Shown here: one piece after another, positions 25,115-33,285 of the stretch
Numbering within the stretch: position 1 is the first letter of the stretch
Layout of the letters: the number at the start of each line of letters is the position of its first letter
From: Rhizobiaceae bacterium
GTDB taxonomy: Bacteria > Pseudomonadota > Alphaproteobacteria > Rhizobiales > Rhizobiaceae
Direction of reading: 5' to 3'
Assembly (NCBI GenBank): GCA_025698895.1
Contig: JAILWO010000003.1
Span: 682,001 to 746,000 of the forward strand
DNA length: 64,000 nucleotides
Notes under the pieces: model-generated
Databases searched by the model: none
Told to the model about the DNA's origin: nothing
Seen by the model: the letters and a program-made list of their open reading frames with translations, nothing else
Translations under genes and position numbers: made by a program

Positions 25115-26101
25115 ATGAACCTCGTCCACCGCATCCTGGGCTTCGTCGCCCGCAATGGCCGGCATGTGCTCGTGCTCGGGCTCGTCGCGGGGGCGGCGAT
25201 GCCCCAGGTCGCCCTGGCCATGCGCCCCTGGATCAGCGAGATGGTGGCGGCGCTGCTGTTTTTCGCCGCGCTTCGCGTCGGCCCGCGCCAGGCGCTCGGT
25301 GCGATGGGCGACGCGGGCCGCGCGGCGATGCTGGCGGTGCTGTTCCAGGTCGGGTTTCCGCTGGCGGCGATCGCGCTGCTCGCCGCCTTCGGCGTGGCGG
25401 CGGGCGCCATGGCCACCTTCCTGGTGCTGATGCTGGCGGCCTCGCCTGTCTCGGCAAGCCCGCATCTGGCGGTCATGACCGGCAACGATCCGGCGCCAGC
25501 GCTCAGGCAGGTGGTGATCGGGACCGCGCTGCTGCCGCTGACGGTGGTTCCCGTCTTCTGGCTGACGCCGGCCTTCGGCGGCGCCGGCGCGGTATTCGGC
25601 GCGGCGGGCGGACTGCTGGTCCTGATCGCGGTCGCGGCCGGCGCCGCCTTCCTGATCCGGGGGACCGTGCTGAGACAGCCGGGTTCCGAGGCGCTCCAGG
25701 CGATCGACGCCCTGTCGGCGATTGCACTGGCTGTCGTGGTGATCGGGTTGATGTCGGCGGTAGGACCGGCGCTGAGAACGGATCCGCTGGGCTTCGCAGG
25801 CACGCTGGCGATCGTGTGCGCGGTCAATTTCGCCATACAGGGCGCGGTCGCGATCGCGGCGCGCCGCGCGGGGCGGCCGGCCGAAGCCGCCGTGACCGGC
25901 ATCGTCGCCGGTAACCGGAATGTGGCGCTGTTCCTGGCGGTGCTGCCGGCGTCGGTCGTCGACCCCATTCTGCTCATGATCGGCTGCTACCAGATTCCGA
26001 TGTATCTGACGCCGGCGGTCATGGGGCGCTTCTATCAAGTAACCCGAGCGAGGTTACACGAAGAAACGGCACGTGACGAAACAGATCGCAACACTATGTG
26101 A
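25115..26101 (+). CDS. Polytopic membrane transporter (BASS-like)
   Basis: A 328-aa membrane protein with about nine or ten hydrophobic helices in two inverted-looking halves. Segments such as VLMLAASPVSASPHLAVMTGNDPAPALRQVVIGTALLPLTVVPVF and AAVTGIVAGNRNVALFLAVLPAS resemble the discontinuous helices of the bile acid/sodium symporter (BASS) superfamily. The assignment is by general pattern rather than a decisive motif. It starts 4 bp after the regulator gene and is probably the last gene of the TRAP operon, possibly an exporter or accessory uptake route. Its last codons overlap a pair of 14-bp direct repeats (26073 and 26098). Confidence 0.55.
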   Translation: MNLVHRILGFVARNGRHVLVLGLVAGAAMPQVALAMRPWISEMVAALLFFAALRVGPRQALGAMGDAGRAAMLAVLFQVGFPLAAIALLAAFGVAAGAMATFLVLMLAASPVSASPHLAVMTGNDPAPALRQVVIGTALLPLTVVPVFWLTPAFGGAGAVFGAAGGLLVLIAVAAGAAFLIRGTVLRQPGSEALQAIDALSAIALAVVVIGLMSAVGPALRTDPLGFAGTLAIVCAVNFAIQGAVAIAARRAGRPAEAAVTGIVAGNRNVALFLAVLPASVVDPILLMIGCYQIPMYLTPAVMGRFYQVTRARLHEETARDETDRNTM

Positions 26102-26186
26102 CGAAACGGATTCCTTTTCCGCACATTTCCTCCACGACCATCCGGTACGCCGGGGTTGCAGAGAAGGAAATAAGGAGAAGGATCTC

Positions 26187-26384
26187 ATGAAAAAGCTCAT
26201 TCTGGCCTCCGTCTCGGCTATCGCGCTGCTCGGTGCCGCCGCGTGCTCGGATACCGACGACACCACGACCCAGAGCACGGACCCGACGCTGCAGCAGCCG
26301 GCGGAGCCGGCCGATGATCCGGCCGCGGCTCCGATGGACGAGCCTGCGGACGACACGGCTCCGGCCCCGGCTCCGGCCGACTAA
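26187..26384 (+). CDS. Small lipoprotein with Pro/Ala/Asp-rich tail
   Basis: A 65-aa lipoprotein precursor. MKKLILASVSAIALLGAAAC is a type II signal peptide with lipobox GAAAC (lipidated Cys20). The mature 46 residues are almost entirely Asp, Thr, Pro, Ala and Glu (DTDDTTTQSTDPTLQQPAEP and onward), so the protein is disordered and acidic. The ribosome site AAGGAGAAGG is strong. A clean intrinsic terminator at 26457-26489 ends the message about 73 nt downstream. The function is unknown; similar short rhizobial lipoproteins are abundant surface or periplasmic proteins. Confidence 0.8.
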   Translation: MKKLILASVSAIALLGAAACSDTDDTTTQSTDPTLQQPAEPADDPAAAPMDEPADDTAPAPAPAD

Positions 26385-26456
26385 CTCAGGCAACCAAGCG
26401 CCGAAGCGGGGGTCCTGGCGGACCCATTCGTGACAAAAGGACACCTGCAAGGCAGG

Positions 26457-26489
26457 GAGGACGGGCCCCCATCCCGTCCTCTCTTTTTT
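26457..26489 (+). terminator. Rho-independent terminator after the lipoprotein gene
   Basis: GAGGACGGG (26457-26465) and CCCGTCCTC (26473-26481) form a perfect 9-bp stem with a 7-nt loop, followed by TCTTTTTT (26482-26489). It is a textbook intrinsic terminator for the preceding small lipoprotein gene. Confidence 0.93.
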
Positions 26490-26492
26490 GTG

Positions 26493-26521
26493 CTTCACGA
26501 AACGCACGGCGTTTCGTGAAG
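26493..26521. promoter_or_regulatory. Perfect palindrome upstream of aldo/keto reductase
   Basis: A 13-bp stem: C plus TTCACGAAACGC at 26493-26505 pairs with GCGTTTCGTGAA plus G at 26509-26521, with only ACG between. It sits right after the terminator and 89 bp before the reductase start. The very short spacer and lack of a T-run favour an operator (for example for a TetR-type regulator) over a second terminator. Confidence 0.5.
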
Positions 26522-26609
26522 GCATGTTGAACGGAACTTTCCGCAAATTCACTTGTGACCCGGGGTTGCACCCCCTAGAAACGCCGCGTCGAAAGAGGGA
26601 CCTGATGCG

Positions 26610-27593
26610 ATGCGGCAAGTGCGGCTTGGGCGGACCGGCCTCCATGTCTCGCGGCTGTGCCTGGGCTGCATGAGCTTCGGGCCGCCGGGCGGGCCTACCC
26701 ATCCCTGGGTGATCGACGAGGACGCGGCGCAACCGTTCTTCCGGCGCGCGATCGAAGCCGGAATCACCTTCTTCGACACGGCCAACCACTACAATTACGG
26801 GGCGAGCGAGGAGATCACCGGTCGCGCGCTGAAAAAGTATGCCCGGCGCGACGAGATCGTGCTGGCGACCAAGGTCGGACTGAAGATGGGCGAGGGGCCG
26901 AATCAGCGCGGCCTGTCGCGCGGCCACATCCTGGATCAGGTCGACCGGTCGCTGAAACGGCTTGGCATGGACCACATCGACCTCTACTACGTCCACAGGC
27001 TTGATCCGCACACGCCCTTCGAGGAGACGCTGACGGCGCTGGACGACCTCGTGAGGGCGGGCAAGGTGCGGTATCTGGGCGCGTCGTCAATGTGGGCATG
27101 GCAGTTTGTTATGCTGCGCGAGACGCAGCGCGCCAACGGGCTGGCCGAGTTCGTCGCGATGCAGAATTTCTACAATCTGGCCTATCGCGAGGAGGAACGC
27201 GAAATGATGCCCTATTGTGCTGCGGAGGGTGTCGGCGTGGTGCCCTGGTCGCCGATCGCGCGCGGCTTCCTTGCCGGCAACCGCCCGAAGGAGGGCGAGG
27301 CGTCGAACCGTGCGAAGACCGACAAGCAGGCGCACGCCTATTTCGGCTCCCGGGCCGATTACGCCGTGCTGGCGGCGGTGGAGAAGGCGGCGAAACGCCT
27401 CGGTGTCAGCCCGGCGCAAGCGGCCTATGCTTGGGTGCTGTCGAAGGACTTCGTCACCTCGCCGATCGTCGGCGCGACGAAACTTTCGCAACTCGACGAG
27501 GCGATCGCCGCCGAGGCGCTGGACCTCGACGCGCGCACGATCAGGGCGCTCGAGGCGCCGTACCGGCCCCGCGCCGTGATGGGACATCAGTGA
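26610..27593 (+). CDS. Aldo/keto reductase
   Basis: A 327-aa TIM-barrel NADPH-dependent oxidoreductase of the YajO/GSP69-like branch. The N-terminus VRLGRTGLHVSRLCLGCMSFG is typical. The catalytic tetrad appears as D52 and Y57 in FDTANHYNYGASEE, the lysine in VLATKVG, and the histidine in DLYYVHRLDP. NADPH-binding is marked by PWSPIARGFLAGNRP and SPIVGATKLSQLDEA. The natural carbonyl substrate is unknown. A perfect palindrome lies upstream at 26493-26521. The stop overlaps the possible longer start of the next gene. Confidence 0.9.
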   Translation: MRQVRLGRTGLHVSRLCLGCMSFGPPGGPTHPWVIDEDAAQPFFRRAIEAGITFFDTANHYNYGASEEITGRALKKYARRDEIVLATKVGLKMGEGPNQRGLSRGHILDQVDRSLKRLGMDHIDLYYVHRLDPHTPFEETLTALDDLVRAGKVRYLGASSMWAWQFVMLRETQRANGLAEFVAMQNFYNLAYREEEREMMPYCAAEGVGVVPWSPIARGFLAGNRPKEGEASNRAKTDKQAHAYFGSRADYAVLAAVEKAAKRLGVSPAQAAYAWVLSKDFVTSPIVGATKLSQLDEAIAAEALDLDARTIRALEAPYRPRAVMGHQ

Positions 27594-27682
27594 TGACGTT
27601 TTTCTGCCGAACATTCTCCCGCCCAGAGCCGGTCGAGACGCCGGCCCTCGCCAAGGACTGCCCAACGGTCTATTGCGCGGCC

Positions 27683-28399
27683 ATGACGATCTGGAACCGA
27701 CTCGGAGAATTGACCGCCAGCATGGCGTCCGGTGCGCGCGCGGGCATCGCCGCGATCGTGGAGGCGGTGAAAACCGCCTATGCCGGCGATCCCGAGTTGC
27801 GGCGCCGGGTGGCGTTCTCGGTGGCGATGATCGCGCTGTCGGCCAAGATGGCCAAATCGGATGGCGTGGTGTCGCAAAACGAAATCCACGCCTTCCACGA
27901 AATCTTTCATGTTCCGCGCGAGGAAGCGCGCAATGTGACGCGGCTCTACGACATCGCCAAGGCCGACACGGCGGGCTTTGAAGCCTACGCGCACCAGATG
28001 GCCGGGCTGTGCGGTTCGGGCCATCGCAACTGCGCGATGTTGGAGGATATCCTCGACGGACTGTTCCACATCGCCAAGGCCGATGGTGTCGTGCATGAAC
28101 GCGAGGTCGGCTTCCTGCGGCGCGTGGCGGAGATCTTCGGTATCGAGGAGTTGCATTTCGAGGCGATCCTGGCCCGGCACGCCTCGGGCGCGGCGGATCC
28201 CTACAAGGTTCTGGGCGTCGCCCGTGGCGAGCCATTCGCCACGATCAAGGCGCGCTATCGCAAGCTGGTCTCGGAAAACCACCCCGACCGGCTGATCGCG
28301 CGTGGGGTTCCGCCGGAGTTCGTCGAGATCGCCACGGCGCGCGTTGCCGCGATCAATGCCGCTTTCGAGGTGATCGAGCGGCGCTTCAAGCCGGCATGA
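27683..28399 (+). CDS. TerB/DnaJ-domain co-chaperone (DjlA-like)
   Basis: A 238-aa protein with a TerB-like helical domain (residues about 35-145: RVAFSVAMIALSAKMAKSDGVVSQNEIHAFHEIF and GLFHIAKADGVVHEREVGFL). A C-terminal J domain follows (about 172-238: DPYKVLGVARGEPFATIKARYRKLVSENHPDRLIARG, containing the HPD tripeptide that stimulates DnaK). Unlike E. coli DjlA there is no convincing N-terminal membrane helix. An in-frame ATG at 27593 overlaps the preceding stop and would add 30 residues. The stop overlaps the amidase start (ATGA), which suggests a joint role in envelope maintenance. Confidence 0.85.
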   Translation: MTIWNRLGELTASMASGARAGIAAIVEAVKTAYAGDPELRRRVAFSVAMIALSAKMAKSDGVVSQNEIHAFHEIFHVPREEARNVTRLYDIAKADTAGFEAYAHQMAGLCGSGHRNCAMLEDILDGLFHIAKADGVVHEREVGFLRRVAEIFGIEELHFEAILARHASGAADPYKVLGVARGEPFATIKARYRKLVSENHPDRLIARGVPPEFVEIATARVAAINAAFEVIERRFKPA

Positions 28400-29151
28400 C
28401 CGGCTTCGGCGCCGATTTCGCCGGCGCCGAGGTGCGCGTATCGCCCAATTTCGGTCCGCGCGGCGAAGGCGCGGGCCTCGAACTGCTGATCCTGCACTAT
28501 ACCGGCATGGAGACGGGCGAGGCCGCCGAGGCCTGGCTGTGTGATCCGGCAAGCGGGGTATCGTCGCATTATCTGGTGCACGAGGACGGGCGCGTGGTGC
28601 AGATGGTGCGCGAGAGCGACCGCGCCTGGCATGCCGGCGCCGGCTCCTGGAAAGGCGAAGGCGACGTCAATTCGCGCTCCATCGGGATCGAGATCGTCAA
28701 TGGTGGCCATGCCTATGGCCTGCCGGACTTTCCCGACGTGCAGATCATGGCGGTGATCGGACTTTGCCGCGACATTTGCCAACGGCGCGCGATCCGGCCG
28801 GAAGGCGTGCTCGCCCATTCCGACATCGCGCCAGGCCGCAAGGTCGATCCGGGCGAGATGTTTCCTTGGGAGAGACTGGCGGAGGCCGGAGTCGGCCTGA
28901 TCGCGGCGCCGAAACCATGCGAAGGGGCCGAGCCGTGCCGCGAGGGCGCGGAAGGACCGGCGGTGGAAAGGCTGCAGTCGATGCTGGCGCTCCACGGCTA
29001 CGGTGTCGAGATCGACGGGCGGTTCGACGCAAGGACGCGGATCGTGGTCGAGGCCTTCCAGCGGCATTTCCGGCGCAGCCGGGTGGACGGCGTGGCGGAC
29101 GCCGAAACGCTGGGCCTGCTGGGCGGGCTTCTGGCGGCGACCGCCGGGTAG
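28396..29151 (+). CDS. N-acetylmuramoyl-L-alanine amidase with peptidoglycan-binding domain
   Basis: A 251-aa zinc amidase of the Amidase_2/AmiD class, which removes stem peptides from muramic acid. The catalytic domain has LLILHYTGMETGEAAEAWLCD (first zinc histidine), VSSHYLVHEDGRVVQMVRESDRAWHAGAGSW (second histidine region) and LAHSDIAPGRKVDPGEMFPWERL (third ligand region). A PG_binding_1 repeat follows at about residues 185-245 (AVERLQSMLALHGYGVEIDGRFDARTRIVVEAFQRHF). There is no N-terminal signal peptide, so it may act on recycled muropeptides in the cytoplasm. It overlaps the DjlA-like gene by four bases. Confidence 0.9.
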   Translation: MTGFGADFAGAEVRVSPNFGPRGEGAGLELLILHYTGMETGEAAEAWLCDPASGVSSHYLVHEDGRVVQMVRESDRAWHAGAGSWKGEGDVNSRSIGIEIVNGGHAYGLPDFPDVQIMAVIGLCRDICQRRAIRPEGVLAHSDIAPGRKVDPGEMFPWERLAEAGVGLIAAPKPCEGAEPCREGAEGPAVERLQSMLALHGYGVEIDGRFDARTRIVVEAFQRHFRRSRVDGVADAETLGLLGGLLAATAG

Positions 29152-29650
29152 GAGAAGAGGGGGAGCCGCGCGGCGGCACCGGCTTCCAGCCTTCCTGCAC
29201 GCCCTTCCTCCACCAGAACAAGGACACGGCTTCCTCCTTCGCGGCAGGACCGCCGGCCTTTCAGTCGCCAGGACCTGGCGGCCGGACGGCGGCGTGTCGT
29301 TCCTGAAAGCCAACGGCCAAACGTGGCCGGAACGGCGCCGGAAACGCTTCGTTAGCCTTAATGCGGGATAAACGCGGATCGGGGTGTGGGGGACCCCGGA
29401 AAACGCTTGCTCTCGGACCCTTGGACCGGCTCTTCCCGTTGACGCCCATCTTGGCCCATGTTATCCCAAATCAACAGTTCAACTCCGTTTCCTGTTCCGG
29501 GTGAGGCGTCCAGCGATCCGGCGAGGCGAAAGGCCGCGCCGGAAGGCGGGCGGTCGCGTTTCGTCGGCAGGTCTTCGGAGGGGGAGTGTCCGCGTGGCGG
29601 CGTGGAAGGGGCACTAACGAGAAGGGCGGCGCGGGTCGTCCCGGGGCGTG
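29152..29650 (+). other. 499-bp non-coding region containing the mraZ promoter and leader
   Basis: No convincing gene lies here. The first ~190 bp is GC-rich with several short imperfect inverted repeats. Near 29350-29372 there is an AT-richer patch (GTTAGCCTTAATG) that could be a degenerate CtrA-type site. The promoter with MraZ boxes is at 29439-29468. The remaining ~180 nt up to mraZ would be an untranslated leader rich in GGCG/GGAGG stretches. Confidence 0.6.
29439..29468 (+). promoter_or_regulatory. mraZ promoter with embedded MraZ boxes
   Basis: TTGACG (29439-29444), a 17-bp spacer, then TATCCC (29462-29467) make a sigma70-type promoter for the dcw operon. Three MraZ-type boxes in minus orientation (TGGGN, seen on the plus strand as NCCCA) lie at 29444-29448, 29454-29458 and 29464-29468, exactly 10 bp apart (5-bp spacers). 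A degenerate fourth (TCCCG) is in phase at 29434. In E. coli MraZ represses its own operon by binding TGGGN repeats with 5-bp spacers. Confidence 0.7.
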
Positions 29651-30118
29651 ATGGACCGGTTTCTGTCGAGTGCGACGAACAGGATAGACGGCAAGGGCAG
29701 GGTGTCCGTGCCGGCCCCGTTTCGCACCATCGTTCAGAAGCGCGGCTATGCCGACCTCTACGCGCTGCGCTCGCTGGACGATCCGGCGATGGATGTCGGC
29801 GGGCCGGACTATCTGGAAGCTTTCGAGAAGCGGATCGCCGAGGAGGATCCGTTCCTGCGGACGGCGGACGACATGTCGTTCTTCATCCACGGCGACGGGG
29901 CTTTCCTGAAGCTCGACCAGGACGGCCGCATCACCATGACGGATTTCGTGCGCGAGCATACCGGCATCACAAGCGAGGCGACCTTCGTCGGACGCGGGCA
30001 TTTCTTCCAGATCTGGGAACCCTCGCGGTTCAGGGCGCATTCCGAAGCCGTGAGGGCGCGGCTCTCGGCGCTGCGCAAGGCGGCCAGAGACGGCACGTCG
30101 TCGGGAGGACCGGAATGA
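29651..30118 (+). CDS. mraZ: Transcriptional regulator MraZ
   Basis: A 155-aa AbrB-fold protein, the first gene of the dcw cluster and in E. coli a DNA-binding repressor of that cluster and antagonist of RsmH. The N-terminus [25 protein letters not shown] is the conserved first half, and [22 protein letters not shown] the second AbrB-like repeat with the DxxGR pattern. The C-terminal ~25 residues are Ala/Arg-rich. ATG at 29651 is chosen; a GTG directly before it would add one residue. The stop overlaps the rsmH start (ATGA). Binding sites for its product lie in its own promoter at 29444-29468. Confidence 0.93.
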   Translation: MDRFLSSATNRIDGKGRVSVPAPFRTIVQKRGYADLYALRSLDDPAMDVGGPDYLEAFEKRIAEEDPFLRTADDMSFFIHGDGAFLKLDQDGRITMTDFVREHTGITSEATFVGRGHFFQIWEPSRFRAHSEAVRARLSALRKAARDGTSSGGPE

Positions 30119-31128
30119 GCGCGGGCGCCGGCGTTCAAGATGATGCCGGTGGCGGACCCGCCCGCCACCTTCCGGTCCTCGTCGACGAGGTCATCGCCGC
30201 GCTCGGTCCGCGCGAGGGCATGGTGATCGTGGACGGCACCTTCGGCGCGGGCGGCTACACCGCCGCGCTGCTGGCGCGGGGCGCCAGCGTCGTCGCCATC
30301 GACCGCGATCCCGACGCGATCACGGCCGGGCGCGCGATGGAGCGGGCGAGCGGCGGCAGGCTGCGGCTCGTGCACGGCGCGTTCTCACGGCTGGACGAGC
30401 ATGCGGGCCAGCAGGTCGACGGGATAGTGCTCGACATCGGCGTCTCGTCCATGCAGGTCGACGAGGCCGGGCGCGGCTTCTCCTTCCGTCTCGACGGGCC
30501 GCTGGACATGCGCATGGCCCGGGAGGGGCCGACCGCCGCCGACGTCGTCAACCGCTACAAGACCGGTGATCTCGCACGCATCTTCGGCTTCTACGGCGAG
30601 GAGCGCCATGCCGGGCGCATCGCGCGCGCGGTCGAAAGGCGGCGCGCCGAAAAGCCGTACCGGCGCACCGGGGAACTGGCGCATACCATAGAGCAGACGA
30701 TCGGCCGCAATCCGAAGGACAAGATCCATCCGGCCACCCGCGTCTTCCAGGCGCTGCGCATCTACGTCAATGACGAACTCGGCGAACTGGCGCGCGCGCT
30801 GATCGCGTCGGAAGCCGCCCTGAAACCGGGCGGGCGGCTGGCGGTCGTCACCTTCCACTCGCTGGAAGACCGCATGGTCAAGCGCTTCCTGGCGGACCGG
30901 TCGTCGGCGCCGTCGGGATCGCGGCATCTGCCGCAGGTCGCGCCCGAGCCGGAAACCTTCGACAAGCCCGACAAGGTCGTCACGCCCGGCGAGGCCGAGA
31001 TCGCGCGCAACGCAAGGGCGCGCTCGGCCAAGCTGCGCGCCGCCACGCGCACCGCCGCTCCCGCCCGCCGCGCCGACCTTTCGATGTTCGCCCTTCCCGA
31101 TCTTCCCGATCTCAGTTCCGCAGCCTGA
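30115..31128 (+). CDS. rsmH: 16S rRNA (cytosine1402-N4)-methyltransferase RsmH
   Basis: A 337-aa SAM-dependent methyltransferase (MraW) that modifies C1402 in the ribosomal decoding centre. The start gives [14 protein letters not shown], then the SAM loop [31 protein letters not shown]. Further motifs are [30 protein letters not shown], the [18 protein letters not shown] helix and [17 protein letters not shown], followed by a KxR-rich tail ([12 protein letters not shown]). All are conserved family blocks. The start at 30115 overlaps the mraZ stop by four bases, and an AGGAC site precedes it. Cytoplasmic. Confidence 0.96.
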   Translation: MSAGAGVQDDAGGGPARHLPVLVDEVIAALGPREGMVIVDGTFGAGGYTAALLARGASVVAIDRDPDAITAGRAMERASGGRLRLVHGAFSRLDEHAGQQVDGIVLDIGVSSMQVDEAGRGFSFRLDGPLDMRMAREGPTAADVVNRYKTGDLARIFGFYGEERHAGRIARAVERRRAEKPYRRTGELAHTIEQTIGRNPKDKIHPATRVFQALRIYVNDELGELARALIASEAALKPGGRLAVVTFHSLEDRMVKRFLADRSSAPSGSRHLPQVAPEPETFDKPDKVVTPGEAEIARNARARSAKLRAATRTAAPARRADLSMFALPDLPDLSSAA

Positions 31129-31141
31129 GGAGAACCGGCCC

Positions 31142-31516
31142 GTGTTTCGCGTCACCGACATTGTCCTGATCGCCGCCATGGTTTCGGCCGCGGCCTTCAC
31201 CTACAAGACCAAGCACGACGCCGAGGCTCAACTGGCGGAAAACCGCGCTCTGGCCGCGCAGATCCGCATGGAGGAGGATTCGATCCTGCTCCTGAAGGCG
31301 GACTGGAGCCTGCTGTCGCAGCCGTCGCGGCTGCAGAAGCTGGCCGATCTGCACAGCGACGCACTGGAGCTCGGGCCGATCGCCCCGACCCAGCTCGCCT
31401 CGCTCGATGACATTCCCGAACGGCCGCTCGAGATCGAGGACATCATGCAGGACGAGATCGAGGGGGTCGCCTCCGTGGATGCGGGCACGGTCACCGGGAG
31501 CGTAGCGAGGCCATGA
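31142..31516 (+). CDS. ftsL: Cell division protein FtsL
   Basis: A 124-aa bitopic membrane protein of the FtsQLB subcomplex, linking early and late divisome. A short N-terminus is followed by one hydrophobic segment (DIVLIAAMVSAAAFTYK, residues 5-21), then a coiled-coil region with heptad-like leucines (AQLAENRALAAQIRMEEDSILLLKADWSLLSQPSRLQKLADLH). The acidic C-terminus is typical of rhizobial FtsL. The start is GTG at 31142. Identification rests largely on position between rsmH and ftsI plus this topology. It overlaps ftsI by four bases. Confidence 0.85.
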   Translation: MFRVTDIVLIAAMVSAAAFTYKTKHDAEAQLAENRALAAQIRMEEDSILLLKADWSLLSQPSRLQKLADLHSDALELGPIAPTQLASLDDIPERPLEIEDIMQDEIEGVASVDAGTVTGSVARP

Positions 31517-33234
31517 TGAACAGGTTTTTCCGCAGAAGGGCCGTCGCGCCGGCTCCGCCGGGACCGGGCGACAAGGTCATGTTCCAGGGCGCGCGCAAGT
31601 CGACGGGCGGGCGGGCGCGCTCGCGCGTGCTGATGACGATGGCCGTGTTCCTGGGCATCTACGGCATGATCGGCGGGCGCATCGTATGGCTGGGGCTCGA
31701 GGAGGCGGATGCGTCGAGCGGGCCGAGCGTGCGGGCCACCGCTTCGCGGCCGGACATCATCGACCGCAACGGGCAGGTCATGGCGACCGACATCAAGACG
31801 GCCTCGATGTTCGGCGAGCCGCGCCGCATCGTCGACGTGGACGAGACGCTGGAGAAGCTGACCCGCGTCCTGCCCGACCTCGACCAGGAACAGACCTACC
31901 GGCGGCTCAAGAGCGACGCGGGCTTCGTGTGGCTGCGCCGGCAGCTCACGCCGCGCCAGCAGCAGCAGATCATGGGGCTGGGGCTACCCGGTATCGGCTT
32001 TCGCGTTGAGAACCGGCGCTTCTATCCTGGCGGGCCGCTGGCGGCGCACATTCTGGGGCTGACCAATATCGACAACAAGGGCATCGCCGGTCTGGAGAAA
32101 TATATCGACGGGCAGGGTCTGTCGGAACTGCAGGACCTGGGATTGGCGACGGCGAAGGATCTCAAGCCCGTCCAGCTTTCGATCGACCAGCGCGTCCAGC
32201 ACGTGATGCGCGACGAGCTGGCGCAGGCGATGGAAAAGTATCACGCCATCGCCGCGGGCGGCGTGGTGCTGAACGCCAAGACGGGCGAGGTGGTGGCGAT
32301 GGCCTCGCTGCCCGACTACGATCCCAACAATCCCTTCAACGCCCATGAGAAGGACAGGCTCAACCGCATGTCGGGCGGCGTCTACGAAATGGGCTCGACC
32401 TTCAAGGGCTTCACCACCGCGATGGCGCTGGATTCGGGCAAGGTGAAACTGTCCGACAGTTTCGACGCGCGCCGGCCGATCCAGATCGCGCGCTTCACCA
32501 TCAAGGATTTCCACGGCAAGGGCCGCGTCCTCTCCGTCCCGGAAATCTTCATCTATTCCTCCAACATCGGCACGGCGAGGATGGCCGACGCGGTGGGGAT
32601 CGAGGGGCATCGCGAATTCTTCAAGCGCATCGGCCTTCTGGACAAGATGAAGACCGAACTGCCGGAGGTCGCGCGGCCGACCGAGCCGAAGGAGTGGAAG
32701 AAAATCCATTCGATCACGATCTCCTTCGGCCACGGTGTCGCCACGACGCCGCTGCAGACGGCGGTCGCGGCGGCAGCTGTGCTCAATGGCGGGCGGCTGA
32801 TGGAGCCGACCTTCCTGCCGCGCAGCGAGCGGGAGGCGGAACGGGCGAGCGTGCAGGTGATGGACCCGTCGACCTCCGACGCGATGCGCTACCTGTTCAG
32901 GCTCAACGTCGAGAAGGGATCGGGACGCCGCGCCGAGGTGCCTGGCTATTTCGTCGGCGGCAAGACCGGCACGGCCGAGAAGGTGGTCAATGGCCGCTAT
33001 TCCAGCGACAAGCGCTTCAACGCCTTTCTGGCCGGATTTCCCGCCCACGATCCACAATATGTGGTGCTGGTCATTCTGGACGAACCAAAGCCGGAAAAAC
33101 AAGGCATCGGAGCGACTTCGGGCCTGAACGCGGCCCCGACGGTGGGGGCGATCATCCGCCGGAGCGCCTCCATGCTTGGCGTGAAGCCCGAATTCGGCCA
33201 TGAAAGTGCTGCCCTGCTCGCGTCCTACCGATGA
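31513..33234 (+). CDS. ftsI: Septal peptidoglycan transpeptidase FtsI (PBP3)
   Basis: A 573-aa class B penicillin-binding protein that cross-links septal peptidoglycan. After a basic cytoplasmic tail comes the single transmembrane helix (VLMTMAVFLGIYGMIGGRIVWLG, residues about 38-60) and the dimerisation domain (RNGQVMATDIKTASMFGEP). The transpeptidase domain has all three penicillin-binding motifs: S295-TFK, S349-S-N351 (SSN) and K484-TGT. Normal length. It works with FtsW, encoded 5.5 kb downstream. The ATG overlaps the ftsL stop. Confidence 0.96.
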   Translation: MMNRFFRRRAVAPAPPGPGDKVMFQGARKSTGGRARSRVLMTMAVFLGIYGMIGGRIVWLGLEEADASSGPSVRATASRPDIIDRNGQVMATDIKTASMFGEPRRIVDVDETLEKLTRVLPDLDQEQTYRRLKSDAGFVWLRRQLTPRQQQQIMGLGLPGIGFRVENRRFYPGGPLAAHILGLTNIDNKGIAGLEKYIDGQGLSELQDLGLATAKDLKPVQLSIDQRVQHVMRDELAQAMEKYHAIAAGGVVLNAKTGEVVAMASLPDYDPNNPFNAHEKDRLNRMSGGVYEMGSTFKGFTTAMALDSGKVKLSDSFDARRPIQIARFTIKDFHGKGRVLSVPEIFIYSSNIGTARMADAVGIEGHREFFKRIGLLDKMKTELPEVARPTEPKEWKKIHSITISFGHGVATTPLQTAVAAAAVLNGGRLMEPTFLPRSEREAERASVQVMDPSTSDAMRYLFRLNVEKGSGRRAEVPGYFVGGKTGTAEKVVNGRYSSDKRFNAFLAGFPAHDPQYVVLVILDEPKPEKQGIGATSGLNAAPTVGAIIRRSASMLGVKPEFGHESAALLASYR

Positions 33235-33285
33235 TTCTCGATGATCGCGGGCCAGGCCGCGAGACGCCCCGACGACTGGAGCAGA

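Noticed and set aside
26531-26570. EcfG-type general stress promoter (GGAAC at 26534) before the aldo/keto reductase
   Set aside because: The -35 GGAAC is present, but no CGTT-like -10 occurs 16-17 bp downstream.
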